Source: Amphiura filiformis
Lineage: Eukaryota; Echinodermata; Ophiuroidea; Amphilepidida; Amphiuridae
Length of the DNA: 64,000 bases
Reading direction: 5' to 3'
NCBI RefSeq assembly: GCF_039555335.1
Contig: NC_092635.1
Location: forward strand, 47,636,052-47,700,051
Shown: piece by piece, positions 53,790-64,000 of the stretch
How the letters are laid out: the number at the start of each line of letters is the position of its first letter
Numbering within the stretch: position 1 is the first letter of the stretch
Program-made: the position numbers and the translations under genes
Notes under the pieces: generated by a model
Database searches by the model: none
What the model was told of the DNA's origin: nothing
What the model saw: only the letters and a program-made list of their open reading frames with translations

Positions 53790-54230
53790 AATTCAACAAT
53801 GTTTAGCTTTTAATTTGCGCGCTAATTTCTGTATCATACTAGTAGCTTATGCCATTTTATCTTAAATGAACAAGACTCTTTTCTCGTGTTAATGGATTTT
53901 GATCATTCCATATGTTCTTGATTTTATGTTTTTCATAATATTTCAACAATGTTCGGCGTAACATATGTGCGCTAATTTCTGTATCATACTAGTAGCTTAT
54001 GCCATTTTATCTTAAATGAACAAGACTCTTGTCGTGTTAATGGATTTTGATCATTCCATATGTTCTTGATTTTATGTTTTTCATAATATTTCAACAATGT
54101 TCGGTTTAACATATGTGCGCTAATTTCTATATCATAGCTTATTTCATTTTTAATTGACAGAACTCTGTTGTCGCGTTAATGGATTTTGATCATTCCATAT
54201 GTTCTTGATTTTGTTTTTCACATATGTTTA
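53790..54230. repeat. Tandem repeat, ~150-bp unit, about three copies
   Basis: 'gcgctaatttctgtatcata' at 53819, 53969 and 54117 marks periods of 150 and 148 bp. Units share 'gttaatggattttgatcattccatatgttcttgattt'. Copies 1 and 2 are almost identical; copy 3 is shorter and more diverged. Confidence 0.9.
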
Positions 54231-54248
54231 AAAAACGTGTGATATTTT

Positions 54249-55735
54249 CGGTTCTTACATTATGCAGACTGGCAGACTGGAATTTTTTACAACAGTTGCT
54301 GTGTAAACAGGTCATACTTAATAATTGTATGTATTCAATTCAATTCAATTATTTAACAAAATACCCCTATTGTATTGAGCAATATATTTGGGTTGACCCT
54401 CATGCTAGGAATTCATCCTCTTGTGTTCCTAGTATTATAATGGATAATACACATAGTGTCACTAGGATCCGCAACATGCTCATCTATCAGGGGCACAGTT
54501 CTTTTTAATCCCAATACATTTGTACATTCATTGAATGACCTTTCAAAATATGGGGATAAAAACTCATACTCTGCAACTTCAGGTCAAATTTTGCACTATG
54601 ATTGTTTAATTCAGGTTATTGGGCTATGCCATTGGGATACGGTCATTGTGGTCCATAGTGTGTGGTGGCCTAGATTTATGATAAATAGGATGGAAAGTGG
54701 TTGTCAAATCTTCATAGTGTTAGTGACCCTATCACCCTACAGACTTTTTATTCGATGTAAAATATTTGATGTAACATATCTACCGTATTTTTTTAAATCT
54801 ATTCCCATTCTATTTTCAGTATTTAGGGGCTGTTTAGGGGCTGTGCAATAATTAGGGGCTGTGCAGGGGCTGTGCAATATGCCGAGAGCCCCTTAAGCTG
54901 TGGCTGTGGCACAGCCGAGGGACTGTGCAATGTTTAGGGGCTGTGCAATAATTATGAGCCCCAGTGTGTGTGTGTGTGGTGGGGGGGGGTAATTTCGAAA
55001 CGGCTCGCCAAAAATTGCTTGCCCCCACTCGGCCCGCCAAAATTCTTTGCCTCCCCTTGCACATCCCAATTTACAAACCTTAAATGGTCTTGATAAATGT
55101 TGCGAGCGCATCGAGCAGGAAAATTTGCATATTAAAGCGTTTCAGTACCGTACCGTTTTCCTAAGCCTTTTAGCACATTTTATTCAAAAGACGCCCCATG
55201 AATGTGTGCCAAAAATCGCTTGCCCCCTCTCGGCTAGCCAAAAATTGCTCCCCCCCTCTCGGCTTGCCAAAATTGCTCCCCCTTTCGGCTTGCCAAAATT
55301 CCCCTGAATTTTACCTCACCCAGGGCTCATAATTATTGCACAGCCCCTTAAGTTCTAAAGTATGTTTGATGACATATAAACGATAATATATTTTTACCAG
55401 ATATTATACGTATTCATATATCGATTTTACGTCAGACATTTGTTGTAGCTTGTTGTCTCGCTTTCCTTCACACCAATTTTTAAGAACCTGCAACAATCTG
55501 TGGCAATGCAATTTGAGCCTGTATGACCCTGACATGACCTTGATAATTTTTGTCCACCATTAGGGGTAGTTTTAACCTGACATTACTACCGCTAGTATAC
55601 CAAATGGTATATTTTGATACTAGTCTCATATTCTAACCCAGTCTGCCAGTCTGCCCCAGTCTGCCAGTCTGCCCCAGTCTGCCCCAGTCTGCCCCAGTCT
55701 GCCAGTCTGCCCCAGTCTGCATAATGTAAGAACCG
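54249..55735. mobile_element. Mutator-like element with 9-bp TSD
   Basis: The termini CGGTTCTTACATTATGCAGA and its complement are perfect inverted repeats that run on into tandem CAGACTGG / CCAGTCTGCC blocks (short at the left, nine or so units at 55637-55719). TGATATTTT is duplicated at 54240-54248 and 55736-55744. A 9-bp TSD suggests a Mutator-type transposase. Inside, 54555-54700 resembles 61970-62090 ('aaaactcatactctgcaa.tt', 'aggtcaaattttgcactatgattgttta'), and a second element (54934-55350) is nested. Two frames (to 131 codons) have no known domain. Confidence 0.85.
54934..55350. mobile_element. Miniature element with TGCAATAATT ends, copy 3 (best copy)
   Basis: TTAGGGGCTGTGCAATAATT and AATTATTGCACAGCCCCTTAA are inverted ends. 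Inside are repeated 'cggc(c/t)(c/t)gccaaaattgcttgccccc' phrases. Just outside, 54825-54930 has several broken copies of the terminus ('aggggctgtgcaat'), as if the end had been reiterated. Confidence 0.8.
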
Positions 55736-55744
55736 TGATATTTT

Positions 55745-56150
55745 GCTGACAAACTACTTTCGAAGTTTACTGTGAGTAAACATGTTTTGCCTCATAGCAC
55801 GAGGAAAAGTGCGGTAAGAAAATATTCAGACCATTTTCAAAACTAGTATTTAATGAAACCTTATCTAAAGGTCTAATAATAAATTGGAAGTATATTGATT
55901 TCACATAAGTTTCACCGAAAACAAATACTACTGAGCCATAACAAGATATTCATCTCGGCGTGTCATCATATTTTATTCGTTGCCGTATATATTTTGTCAC
56001 AAAAGTATTCGGCAACGAAAATTCGCCTTCGAATTTCGAATTTAAACACACTGAGTGTCTTTGTAACCATGCGGAACTGATTATATAGAGTGTTTGTGAG
56101 TCAAGCTTCAGTTGGAGATGGAAATGTTGTTACATCTAAATATAATGTAT
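55745..56150. other. No recognisable feature
   Basis: Nothing identifiable. Confidence 0.4.
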
Positions 56151-56152
56151 AA

Positions 56153-58578
56153 GGTCGAATCCAACGAAAAGTGTACACGGCATGTTCAGGGCCATAACTT
56201 AAAAGTATTAATCAATTGGCATTCATTTTTGTATTGTGTTTATTCGCCTTGATCATACGCTTCGCGCCATATATAATAAGACCCCCTTCTGTGAAAAACT
56301 TAGACACAGAGACCCCAAAACATGCTATTTTTACCCATTTTTTCAAAATATTTCTTAAAGTATTTTTAAAAACGTCTAAATCAGTTATGAAAAGAAGTCA
56401 TTGGATTGAATCTAAATTGATTTCCTGAAAGGCGTGTATTCAAAGATTGCCTGTTCAATTTTTCACATATTTGTACATAATTATGAATTTTTTGTGATCA
56501 TTTTTTGAGTGGTATTTTTTTACATTACCTACGAATACAGTTTTTCATAGCACTAGATATATCTTGAAAAAATGGAAATCACGAGTAGATGCGCAATTGA
56601 TACAAGCTTTGATATGTCCAATACTGAAATGCATTGCATTCGGGCATCTTTATTATTGTGTTTAGCTGCCAGAAATTCTAAATGGCACAAAGGTAGGTTT
56701 GGTAAAAAATATGCATTACCTCCGAATACATGTTAAAAGCTGTGTCATTTCCACAAAGTGAGAGAATAGTAAACAATAGTTAAGCAATAGGTGCGGGGTA
56801 ATACACTCTTTATTTCTACCAAGTTTCAATAGCCTGCGTTTAACTATTTCTGAGATGTCAACAATAAAAGCAAGTATTCGTAGGTAAAATTCGGTAACCG
56901 AATGTTACCTACGAATACAATATGACATCATGACAGTATTGTGAAACACCGCCATTCATGCCAATGCCCATATTGGTACATAACGAAGGCCTGTATGTTT
57001 GCTATCAAATCATATGTCAATGAAAGTTGCGAATTCACATACATGCCCACCATGCAAAACTGAACACGGCTTAATTGTTGAAAAATATGTACTGAAATAG
57101 ACGACGGTCTGCTCATTTGAAAGAAAAATCAGCTTCAAAGAAGATTAGAAGGGATAAATACTTGGATTTGTCAACTGTCATGTGTGCTTCATTTTAAATG
57201 TTTACCGACCTTCTGGTGTCTGAGTAATTTGTGTCCAAATTGATTTATTCGAAGGTAACTTTTGACGTTTTCGCTAAGGTTACCTACGAATACCATGGAA
57301 AAAACGACTGTTCTCATTGTCTCATGATCTAGACAACATAATGATGGACCCTGGTATAAAGCTAATTGTAGTTGCCCTCAAACGAAAGGCCACAAGACGT
57401 AACTGACTCCAAGATGGACTTCACAAGTCTGCAATAACTGTTTTAAGCGAGTTGTGTGCAATTAAGCAAATTAAAGTCACTTTAGTGCCTTTGTTTCTTA
57501 CTTCAATACTCTTTCAACCGCTGTGAACCGACATTATTAATACATGATAGGGTCTAAAGTATCAATAAACGCACATAAAGAAAATGATACATTCAAAGTG
57601 CTTTATAAAATGAAGTTTTGATTGGGATATCCACCAAAAGTCTAATTCTTACCTACAAATACTGAAATGTTACTTACGAATACAGCATAATACATGACAT
57701 GTGTAATGAAGTGTCGCTACCAATGGAAATTAATTGTCAAAACTTTAAGCGGTACCCCAGGACACTATTATTACCCATATACGGATTCATTCAACAATTA
57801 TTTATTATGTAAAATTGCTGATTAACTACTTGTATATCAAAATGAAGTGGTCAAAATCTTGCTAAAGCATCAAAAAATTTTGATCTAAGGTAATAGCATT
57901 TATTCATTTGGACGTACCATCTGAAAGAGATCTAAAACTACCATTTTATTAATTCATTACCATAATAGCAAACTTTAAACCTCTAAACTCAATATAGATA
58001 TTGTTAAATCGCTCATGTTACCTACGAATACCCGGGTTTGTTCACCTTTTCATTGTATAAAGCGTTAGGTGTATGCTTATAATTCCTAATATTCTTGAAA
58101 ACATATATCCTACTCGTTCTTATACAATGTGTAAATTGATTCATACTCATTTGATAAATAAAATACAGAAACTGACCTAAACTTCATTTTCAAAAATAAA
58201 CTAGCATAAATTGACTAAGATCATATTGATCGCGTTATAAAAATAAAACAAATATTTTCTGGTTGAGCTAGCATTTTCCTGACACCCTGTGGTCTACATT
58301 ACACGAAAAAAGCGTTAATGGGAATATTCCATTTGTTTTAGGTTGATTAGTATTGCGATAGTGAAAGCATCCTAGTGGTATTCGTAGGTAACATTGGGTT
58401 TTGATATCACATTTACTATCACACGTCCTGGATTTATTTTTCAAGATTAGTAATGGCACTTTTGGTCCCTATAAGGCCAATATGTCATCAATCAATGGGC
58501 AAAAGGAAAAAATTGTGGAGACATTTTTATTTCGGACTTTTATTTTTGGCCCGTGGACACTTTTGGTTGGATTCGACC
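56153..58578. mobile_element. 2.4-kb inverted-repeat element with dispersed TTACCTACGAATAC motifs
   Basis: The ends GGTCGAATCCAACGAAAAGT and its complement (ACTTTTGGTTGGATTCGACC) share ~32 bp with two or three mismatches. ATAA flanks both sides (56149-56152 and 58579-58582), a possible TSD. Inside, a 14-nt motif recurs at 56525, 56716, 56874 (minus), 56905, 57246 (minus, variant), 57280, 57649, 57670, 58018 and 58378 (minus). No transposase frame is present. Multiple copies of a short motif in a transposon can be transposase-binding sites, though here they are internal, not just subterminal. Confidence 0.75.
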
Positions 58579-58582
58579 ATAA

Positions 58583-59225
58583 GGTGATATGATCGGAATG
58601 GATTTCTCCAGAAAGTTAGCTTATTTTGGTTACCAAGAAAATTATTCATTTTTATGTGGCTATAAAAGTTGTTGTTTTTTTTGGTTGTTAGCAACAAAAC
58701 ACGTACATGACATAGTTCATAGTTCATTGAATTTACAATCGTTTGACAAAACAGGCAAAAATAGTCACTTTTAGCAAGAGATTTGCAATATAAATAGAAT
58801 TGGCCATTGCTCATTCTAGTGACGCTAGTATAATTATGGACAATAAGTGTGCTTTTCATTTAATGACATAAAATATTGTAAGGAACACTTGAGATTTTGA
58901 CTTTTAAAACCTACATTTTGGTCAAAAATGTGCTTGGATAGGATTTTCCACATTCGCCTTGCTATAACATTGAATAACCGTGTAATCAAAGACTATGCGG
59001 AGACAATTCACTGCTTGCTTGAGAGCTCTTGGACGAAAATGTGTTCTCAGGTGTTTAGAGGTGGAAACTGTGCGCATGATGGTTTAAAAGAGAGTCGGTT
59101 TTGTATAGAAACCTTTCCATATGAGCGTGGGGAAGTTGGCTCGAGATTAGAGATTAGAGATTAGACATTCGCAATTGAATAATTCTATACGTTTAATATA
59201 AAGTTTTTGAAATTCCTTATTTTTA
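58583..59225. other. No recognisable feature
   Basis: AT-rich sequence. 'cgagattagagattagagattagac' is a short tandem at 59140-59165. Confidence 0.4.
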
Positions 59226-59229
59226 TGAA

Positions 59230-59955
59230 AAAAAAACTAAAAACAACTTTTATGTATAGTTCAAGTATTCTATAGTTTTTTTTCACTATTTTTGGACATT
59301 TGAAAATTTTGGCCAAAATACTCAAAATTTTGTATCTTCGTTATCTGGCCAAATTTCGACCTAAAACAACTGTTATATATAGTTTAAGTCTTCGTAAGTC
59401 TTTTGACACCATTTTGGAGCATTTAAAAAATTTGGCCAAAAATTTCAAAATGTTGTATCTTCGTTACTTGGCCAAATTTCGACCTAAAACAACTGTTATG
59501 TATATTATTGAAGACCGAATTAAAAAGACTAGTTTGCGTCTGACGTCAGTGCAAAGGCGCGACGTGATTGGTCGCTGACTTGAGCAGTACGGCATTTTTG
59601 GTCTGGTTGACAGAACGTCATACGCAAACTGGTGTTTTTAATGCGGTCTTCAATTATAGTTCAAGTCTTCTTAAGTCTTTTGACACCATTTTGGAGCATT
59701 CAAAAAATATGGCCAAAAATTTCAAAATTTTGTATCTTCGTTATTTGGCCAAATTTGTACCTAAAAACAACTCTTATGTATAGTTTAAGTCTTCTACATT
59801 TTTTGACACCATTTTTGGACATCCGAAAATTTTGGCCAAAATACTCAAAATGTTGTATCTTCGTTATCAGGCCAAATTTCGACCTAAAATCAAACTCTTA
59901 TGTATACTTAAAGTCTTCTACAATCTTTTGACACTATTTTTGGACATCCGAAGAA
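59230..59955. repeat. 132-bp tandem satellite, about four to five units
   Basis: Units share 'ttggccaaaa', 'ttgtatcttcgtta', 'ggccaaatttcgacctaaa' and 'cttatgtatagtttaagtcttc'. The period is a multiple of three, so one frame stays open and reads as a ~44-residue repeat (LYLRYLAKFRPKTT...), but units contain frame-breaking indels and there is no start context. A miniature element interrupts it at 59508-59653. Confidence 0.85.
59508..59653. mobile_element. TTGAAGACCGAATTAAA miniature element, copy 2
   Basis: The ends TTGAAGACCGAATTAAAAAG and its imperfect complement. Inside are 'agtttgcgtctgacgtca', 'gtgattggtcgctga', 'cggcatttttggtctg' and 'gacagaacgtcatacgcaaact'. Because it sits in a satellite, the empty site 'ttatgtatag' can be read from neighbouring units, which fits insertion at TA. 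Confidence 0.85.
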
Positions 59956-62780
59956 TTTCTCACATGCCCATTTTGCTGCAGAATGTATCGACTGTACTAC
60001 ACTGTTGATCCATAAGGCCAAGAAAAAAATGTTTGCTTGCCCTCCAGTGGGAATTTTGGGGTGATTCGGTCGGTCGGAGTTTTATGACTCACTACTGTAT
60101 AGGCCTGTAGGTAATAAACATTGGTCGTGTGGAAAGATATCAATATCAAGATACCATCAAGATACACCATAGAAATTGATTCAATTAGAACGACTGCATA
60201 CTTTCAGGCATAAGACACCAAGTTTATTGGAAACATTGATGCATGAATGGATAATGTTATAATAAGTTTACAGTAATGATTTTTTTCTTAAGAAAATTTT
60301 GGTGGCCAAATTTATCTTTGAAATGAAATTTAGACACAGAAAAAGTAATAAAACCCGTTAAAATTATAAACTAACTAGAGCGGTTCTCGGGCTTCGCGGT
60401 AGACTTGTTTCAAGTCCTTTGGCGTCCATAGTTAGTGAACGAAAAATTCATGGAAGCTTTACCACATCTTCCAAAAATTTCTGTTTCAAAATTTTGAAGT
60501 TATTCTTTCGAAATAATTATTTTCCATCATAACTTTGTAAAAATCTATTTGACATTTGAATTGTTAGGCCAGATAGTGGACTTTCTTATCTTACTTTACT
60601 CCAGGCATACTGTGCACTGCAGGGGCAGTGTTTGAGCAGAATGCCCACCATGCCCACAAGGGGGTGTTTCCATAACCTGACCACCTCAGGGGGGGAAGGA
60701 GGATTATGGCCTGTTGACTAACTGAATACTACTATCGCGGATTCAGGGAAATGTGATTGCTCAAATACGCAAATTAACGTGGTGTAGGGATTTTTTGAGC
60801 ATCTTCGTTAGAAATATAATAAAAATTCCTTTAAAAAGGAATGGGGCGCCCAAATTATGTGAGCTTGGACGTGATATGGTGAATTCCATGGCATGGTGTT
60901 TAGATTTGGTCCCGGGGATTTGGTATCATAATGATTTTTTCTAGGGAAGAGTAGAAGATGATCAAATGCAAGACAAATGTGTTTGATTGGGGAAGGTGTA
61001 TCACAGGACCGTTTTGGATGAAATAAATTGAATTGGAATGAAGCTGTCGTGTCAATTTGCGATTATGTGGGGTGGGGGAGTTCAATTTTGGGGCATATTG
61101 TAGTGATGATATTGCTTTGGATATTGAATATTGTTGAATTTCGTTATGCAGGGGGTATAATGATGGATAGTATAGAAGAGGATCTACCCCTATGTTGACC
61201 AAAAGAAAAGTTTTTATGAATGTATAACGTCTGTGATACATATACATCATAACGTCTGTGATACATATACATCATCTACTTGCTAATACACTGAAAATCT
61301 AATAGAGATGAAGGATAAAAGACAATTACAGAACATTCATTCTTCAAAAGTAGCTATATGGGTATACAATGTTTACAAGATAAGAACGTTAATGTTTTGT
61401 ACATGAACGTAACATCTTTGATACATAGTTGTTAACACACTGAAAATCTGACTAGAGATTTACAATTTGATGATGTCCAAAAGAATACTTACTAACTTAG
61501 CATTGAAGAATTAAAATAATTACAGAACTTTCATTTGTTAACATACACGTAGCAATGATTAACAATGTTGAAAATACAAACGTAACGTTTTGTTCATAAA
61601 CATAACATCCTCGACACATCTAGGATCCGCATAATTTGTTGATTAATGTCATAAACAGTCACAAAAGATTTATGGTCTGATCATTTTATCATTTTAAGGG
61701 GAACCCGATATTGCATTTGGAAGAACCAGGCTTTTCAATTACTATCAAAACTGCTGGGTACCAAACTTTTTGATACAGCTTGTATAGTAATTTGTTCTAA
61801 TTTCCATGCAAAAGGAGCCAGTTGTTTCATCCTTAAAACAAATAGGCTACACCATAATTTCCAATTACCCCATGCAGATAGATAAGACCTTGGTAAGATA
61901 AGCGTGTTAATTGTTATGTCACTATCACTATCTTGATCTTGATAAGACGCCTGACTTTGAAACTTTGGGTACAAAAACTCATACTCTGCAAGTTAGGTCA
62001 AATTTTGCACTATGATTGTTTATTTGAGCTTATTGGACTATGCCATTCAGATTAGGCTATTGTAATCCATAGTGTTGGTCACCGTCTATCGGGTTCTAAG
62101 AGGCGGTAAACTGGTTACAAAGGTCAAAGTGGTTACAAAGGTCAAAGGTCTCGATTTATTTGGTGTTTTACAAATCCATTAATTTTGTCTTTTAAACAAA
62201 GAATATACGCACACCATTTTATCCTGTGCATAACAGAAAACAATAATAAAATCAAATCCAAGCATATTGTGGATTTATTTCTGAGCAAGGGCATAATTTT
62301 AGCAAAATAGCACAACAATTGCGGAGTAAATCTAGTAAGACTGAAATTAGAAGCTACTCACAAGTACATGCCAATATTGTGGGACGCCTCCGTAGAGGGC
62401 GCCCCAAAAACAAAGAGAAACATAGACATTCGTTTGATCTGTGCCATTTCATTACAGACTGAAATCACTCCAAATGAATACCATACGAAGAAAAACATAA
62501 AATCTAAATTTTAGCCATATATATTCCAGTATCCATGGGCCGTTTTTTTTTTATTTAGCTTTTATAATAACCTCATAGAGTCAAAGTTCAGTTACAGGTC
62601 CGTTTATGTTGGTATGTAAGCGATCGGTTAAGTCCGGGGTTGAGTCTGTTGAGACTGTGAATTTGCCGATACTTCGATTATTCAGGTGAAAATCCTGTGA
62701 AAATACGCAACGAACGGAGCCGCAGAGAGATCGAGACCGGCGGTCAGGACAGCTGCAGCAGACGACGTTTTGCACTCATA
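59956..62780. other. No supported gene; small repeats
   Basis: A 25-bp direct duplication (ataacgtctgtgatacatat...) at 61224-61275; 'ggttacaaaggtcaaag' twice at 62112-62148; 61970-62090 resembles 54555-54700. Frames up to 116 codons have no signature. Confidence 0.5.
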
Positions 62781-62848
62781 CTCATGCACTGATTAAGCTT
62801 AAAACGTTCCATCAGTCGGAGTTGATATTTATCCATTCTAGGCATCCA

Positions 62849-63065
62849 TTATATAAAACCCAGAGACCAAGGCACTCATATGATTCTGAAGTAAGAATAA
62901 CTTTCAGTGAATTGCATTGCATTGCCATTGCTGTACACACAGCATGCACAGCATCGTGATGGGCCCCTGCTTACTGCTTTTTTAGTGCTAGCCTTTATAT
63001 GTCATGGATTTGAATCTTCTAACGTCGAGCTTTCAAGAAAAGACCTAAATACTGCACTGACTGTG
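62849..63065 (+). other. Candidate promoter and first exon (weak)
   Basis: TATATAAAAC at 62851-62860 is a good TATA box. About 100 bp downstream an open frame encodes a hydrophobic run, GPLLTAFLVLAFICHGFES, like a signal peptide, then NVELSRKDLNTALTV, ending at a strong donor (CTGTG|GTAAGT, 63065). The nearest ATGs (62944, 62959) are in another frame and hit a stop, so either a frameshift, a sequencing error, or an upstream exon through the acceptor aactttcag (62899-62907) would be needed. Family unknown. Confidence 0.25.
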
Positions 63066-63117
63066 GTAAGTTTATTTAGGGTCATATGCTTATTATTTTA
63101 AATAGTAATTACTATTC

Positions 63118-63585
63118 AAATTAAGTATTTCTTGGCCAAACTGGAACACTCAGTCTCAGTCTCTGAACGCTAGTGCAAGTGGCTCCGCGATAAAACACAC
63201 ACGAATATAGCACGGTACGGTACAGAAGAAAGTATCACACCGCATTTGCGATGCGTTGCTTTGCTATGTCGATATATTGATTACTTTTTGCCCCAACTCG
63301 TCGCATTTCCAAGTTAAATACATGTATTTAACTTTAACTTTATTGCGATATTGCATGCCAATGCAGTACCGTACCAGTACTAGTAAGTTAGTAGTTTGCA
63401 GTAGGCCTACCATGGCATGGCAGCAGTGCGGCAACGCACCGCATCGCAAAGCAACGCATCGCAAATGCAGTGGTAGTATGAACGGACCTTTAATACACTG
63501 CTAGGCGGTCACTGCTGGCTGCGTACACGCTTCACTACATGGACGCAACGCGCATGTTCCAGTTTGGCCAAGAAATACTTAATTT
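63118..63585. mobile_element. Inverted-repeat element (AAATTAAGTATTTCTTGGCC)
   Basis: Perfect 30-bp terminal inverted repeats from AAATTAAGTATTTCTTGGCC to CTGGAAC. A second inverted pair lies inside: GCATTTGCGATGCGTTGCTT (63243) and its complement at 63446-63468. Non-coding. Confidence 0.85.
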
Positions 63586-63639
63586 TATTATTTTTTATAA
63601 TTGAATTGATACTACTACTACCAGCTGACTACAACTATT

Positions 63640-63785
63640 TTGAAGACAGAATTAAAACGACTAGTTTGCGTCTGACGTCAGGGCAGCGGCGCGGTGTGAT
63701 TGGTTGCTGATCTGCGCAGTACGGCATTTTTGGTCTGGTTAACAGGACGTCAGACGCAAACTAGACTTTTTAATTCGGTCTTCAA
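63640..63785. mobile_element. TTGAAGACCGAATTAAA miniature element, copy 3
   Basis: Long arms: TTGAAGACAGAATTAAAACG, 'actagtttgcgtctgacgtc', then the complement 'gacgtcagacgcaaactag' and TTTTTAATTCGGTCTTCAA. The centre is 'gtgattggttgctgatctgcgcagtacgg'. The best-preserved of the three copies; arms ~40 bp, nearly perfect. Confidence 0.85.
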
Positions 63786-63789
63786 TAAT

Positions 63790-64000
63790 ACAGCCAGGTA
63801 AGTAAAATTCCAATTAAATGAACGCAGCGGTCGCACATGCGCAGCCTGGCAGTGACATAGCGTGACGTTTTTTGCGTTCACTGCGAGATGTACGTCAGCG
63901 TGAGCTGTCATGTCATGATGTTAGTAACGAGGAAGTGAATCAAACCATGGCAACGCACTTGGTGTGATTGGTTTGTATCAAAGGTGTGTTTGCGTTGTAG
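63790..64000. other. No recognisable feature; GC-richer edge
   Basis: It has CGTCA/TGACG phrases ('gtgacgttttttgcg', 'tacgtcagcgtgag') and is cut by the window edge. Confidence 0.3.

Noticed and set aside
59300..59931. Repeat protein encoded by the 132-bp satellite
   Set aside because: The frame stays open only because the period is divisible by three; several units carry indels, there is no promoter or start context, and a miniature element interrupts it.

Overview
The window is animal nuclear DNA, not bacterial. It is AT-rich and intron-bearing, has very sparse coding sequence and is full of transposable-element remains. Penelope-like retroelements, mariner- and hAT-type miniature transposons, foldback elements, a C-type lectin gene, a C1q-domain exon and a tandem tRNA array together suggest a marine invertebrate, perhaps an echinoderm, hemichordate or similar. 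That placement is inference. No database search was possible, and most TE family names rest on termini, target-site duplications (TSDs) and recognisable protein motifs.

Host genes. The best-supported gene is on the minus strand: four exons between 30782 and 19591 join in phase to give a 168-residue secreted single-domain C-type lectin with a signal peptide, EPN and WND sugar-binding motifs and three disulphide pairs. Downstream on the same strand is an exon (11532-11852) for most of a C1q domain; its upstream exons were not found. A decayed copy of the lectin's first exon and 5' flank lies at 12509-13110, so this immune-lectin-like locus has undergone local duplication. A weak candidate first exon with a TATA box lies near 62850-63065.

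RNA genes. From 31809 to 36515 there are about 10.8 nearly identical copies of a ~437-bp unit, each carrying one 72-nt tRNA-like gene (11 in all). All fold as good cloverleaves with Pol III boxes and a T-run terminator, but the anticodon is GAC (valine, normally absent from eukaryotes) and position 33 is C instead of U. The array is bounded by an 11-bp direct repeat.

Mobile elements and repeats, left to right: a DR1-containing minisatellite (1-375); LINE tails split by a mariner-type element that itself holds a second element (506-2876); hAT-like elements with 8-bp TSDs (3319-3535, 7630-8073); palindromic elements (4647-5955); Penelope-like fragments (14090-14720, 16085-16310, 24060-24205, 28872-29142) and a nearly full-length Penelope-like element with a 16-bp TSD and inverted terminal repeats (25189-27553); a 186-bp palindrome (39855-40040); a segment present at both 6.4 kb and 42 kb; CpG-rich and purine-rich minisatellites (45.3-46.7 kb); a 2.4-kb foldback palindrome (51115-53512); a Mutator-like element with a 9-bp TSD (54249-55735); a 2.4-kb inverted-repeat element with a 14-nt motif scattered through it about ten times (56153-58578); and a 132-bp satellite with a miniature element inserted in it (59230-59955). 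Long stretches between these hold nothing I can identify.
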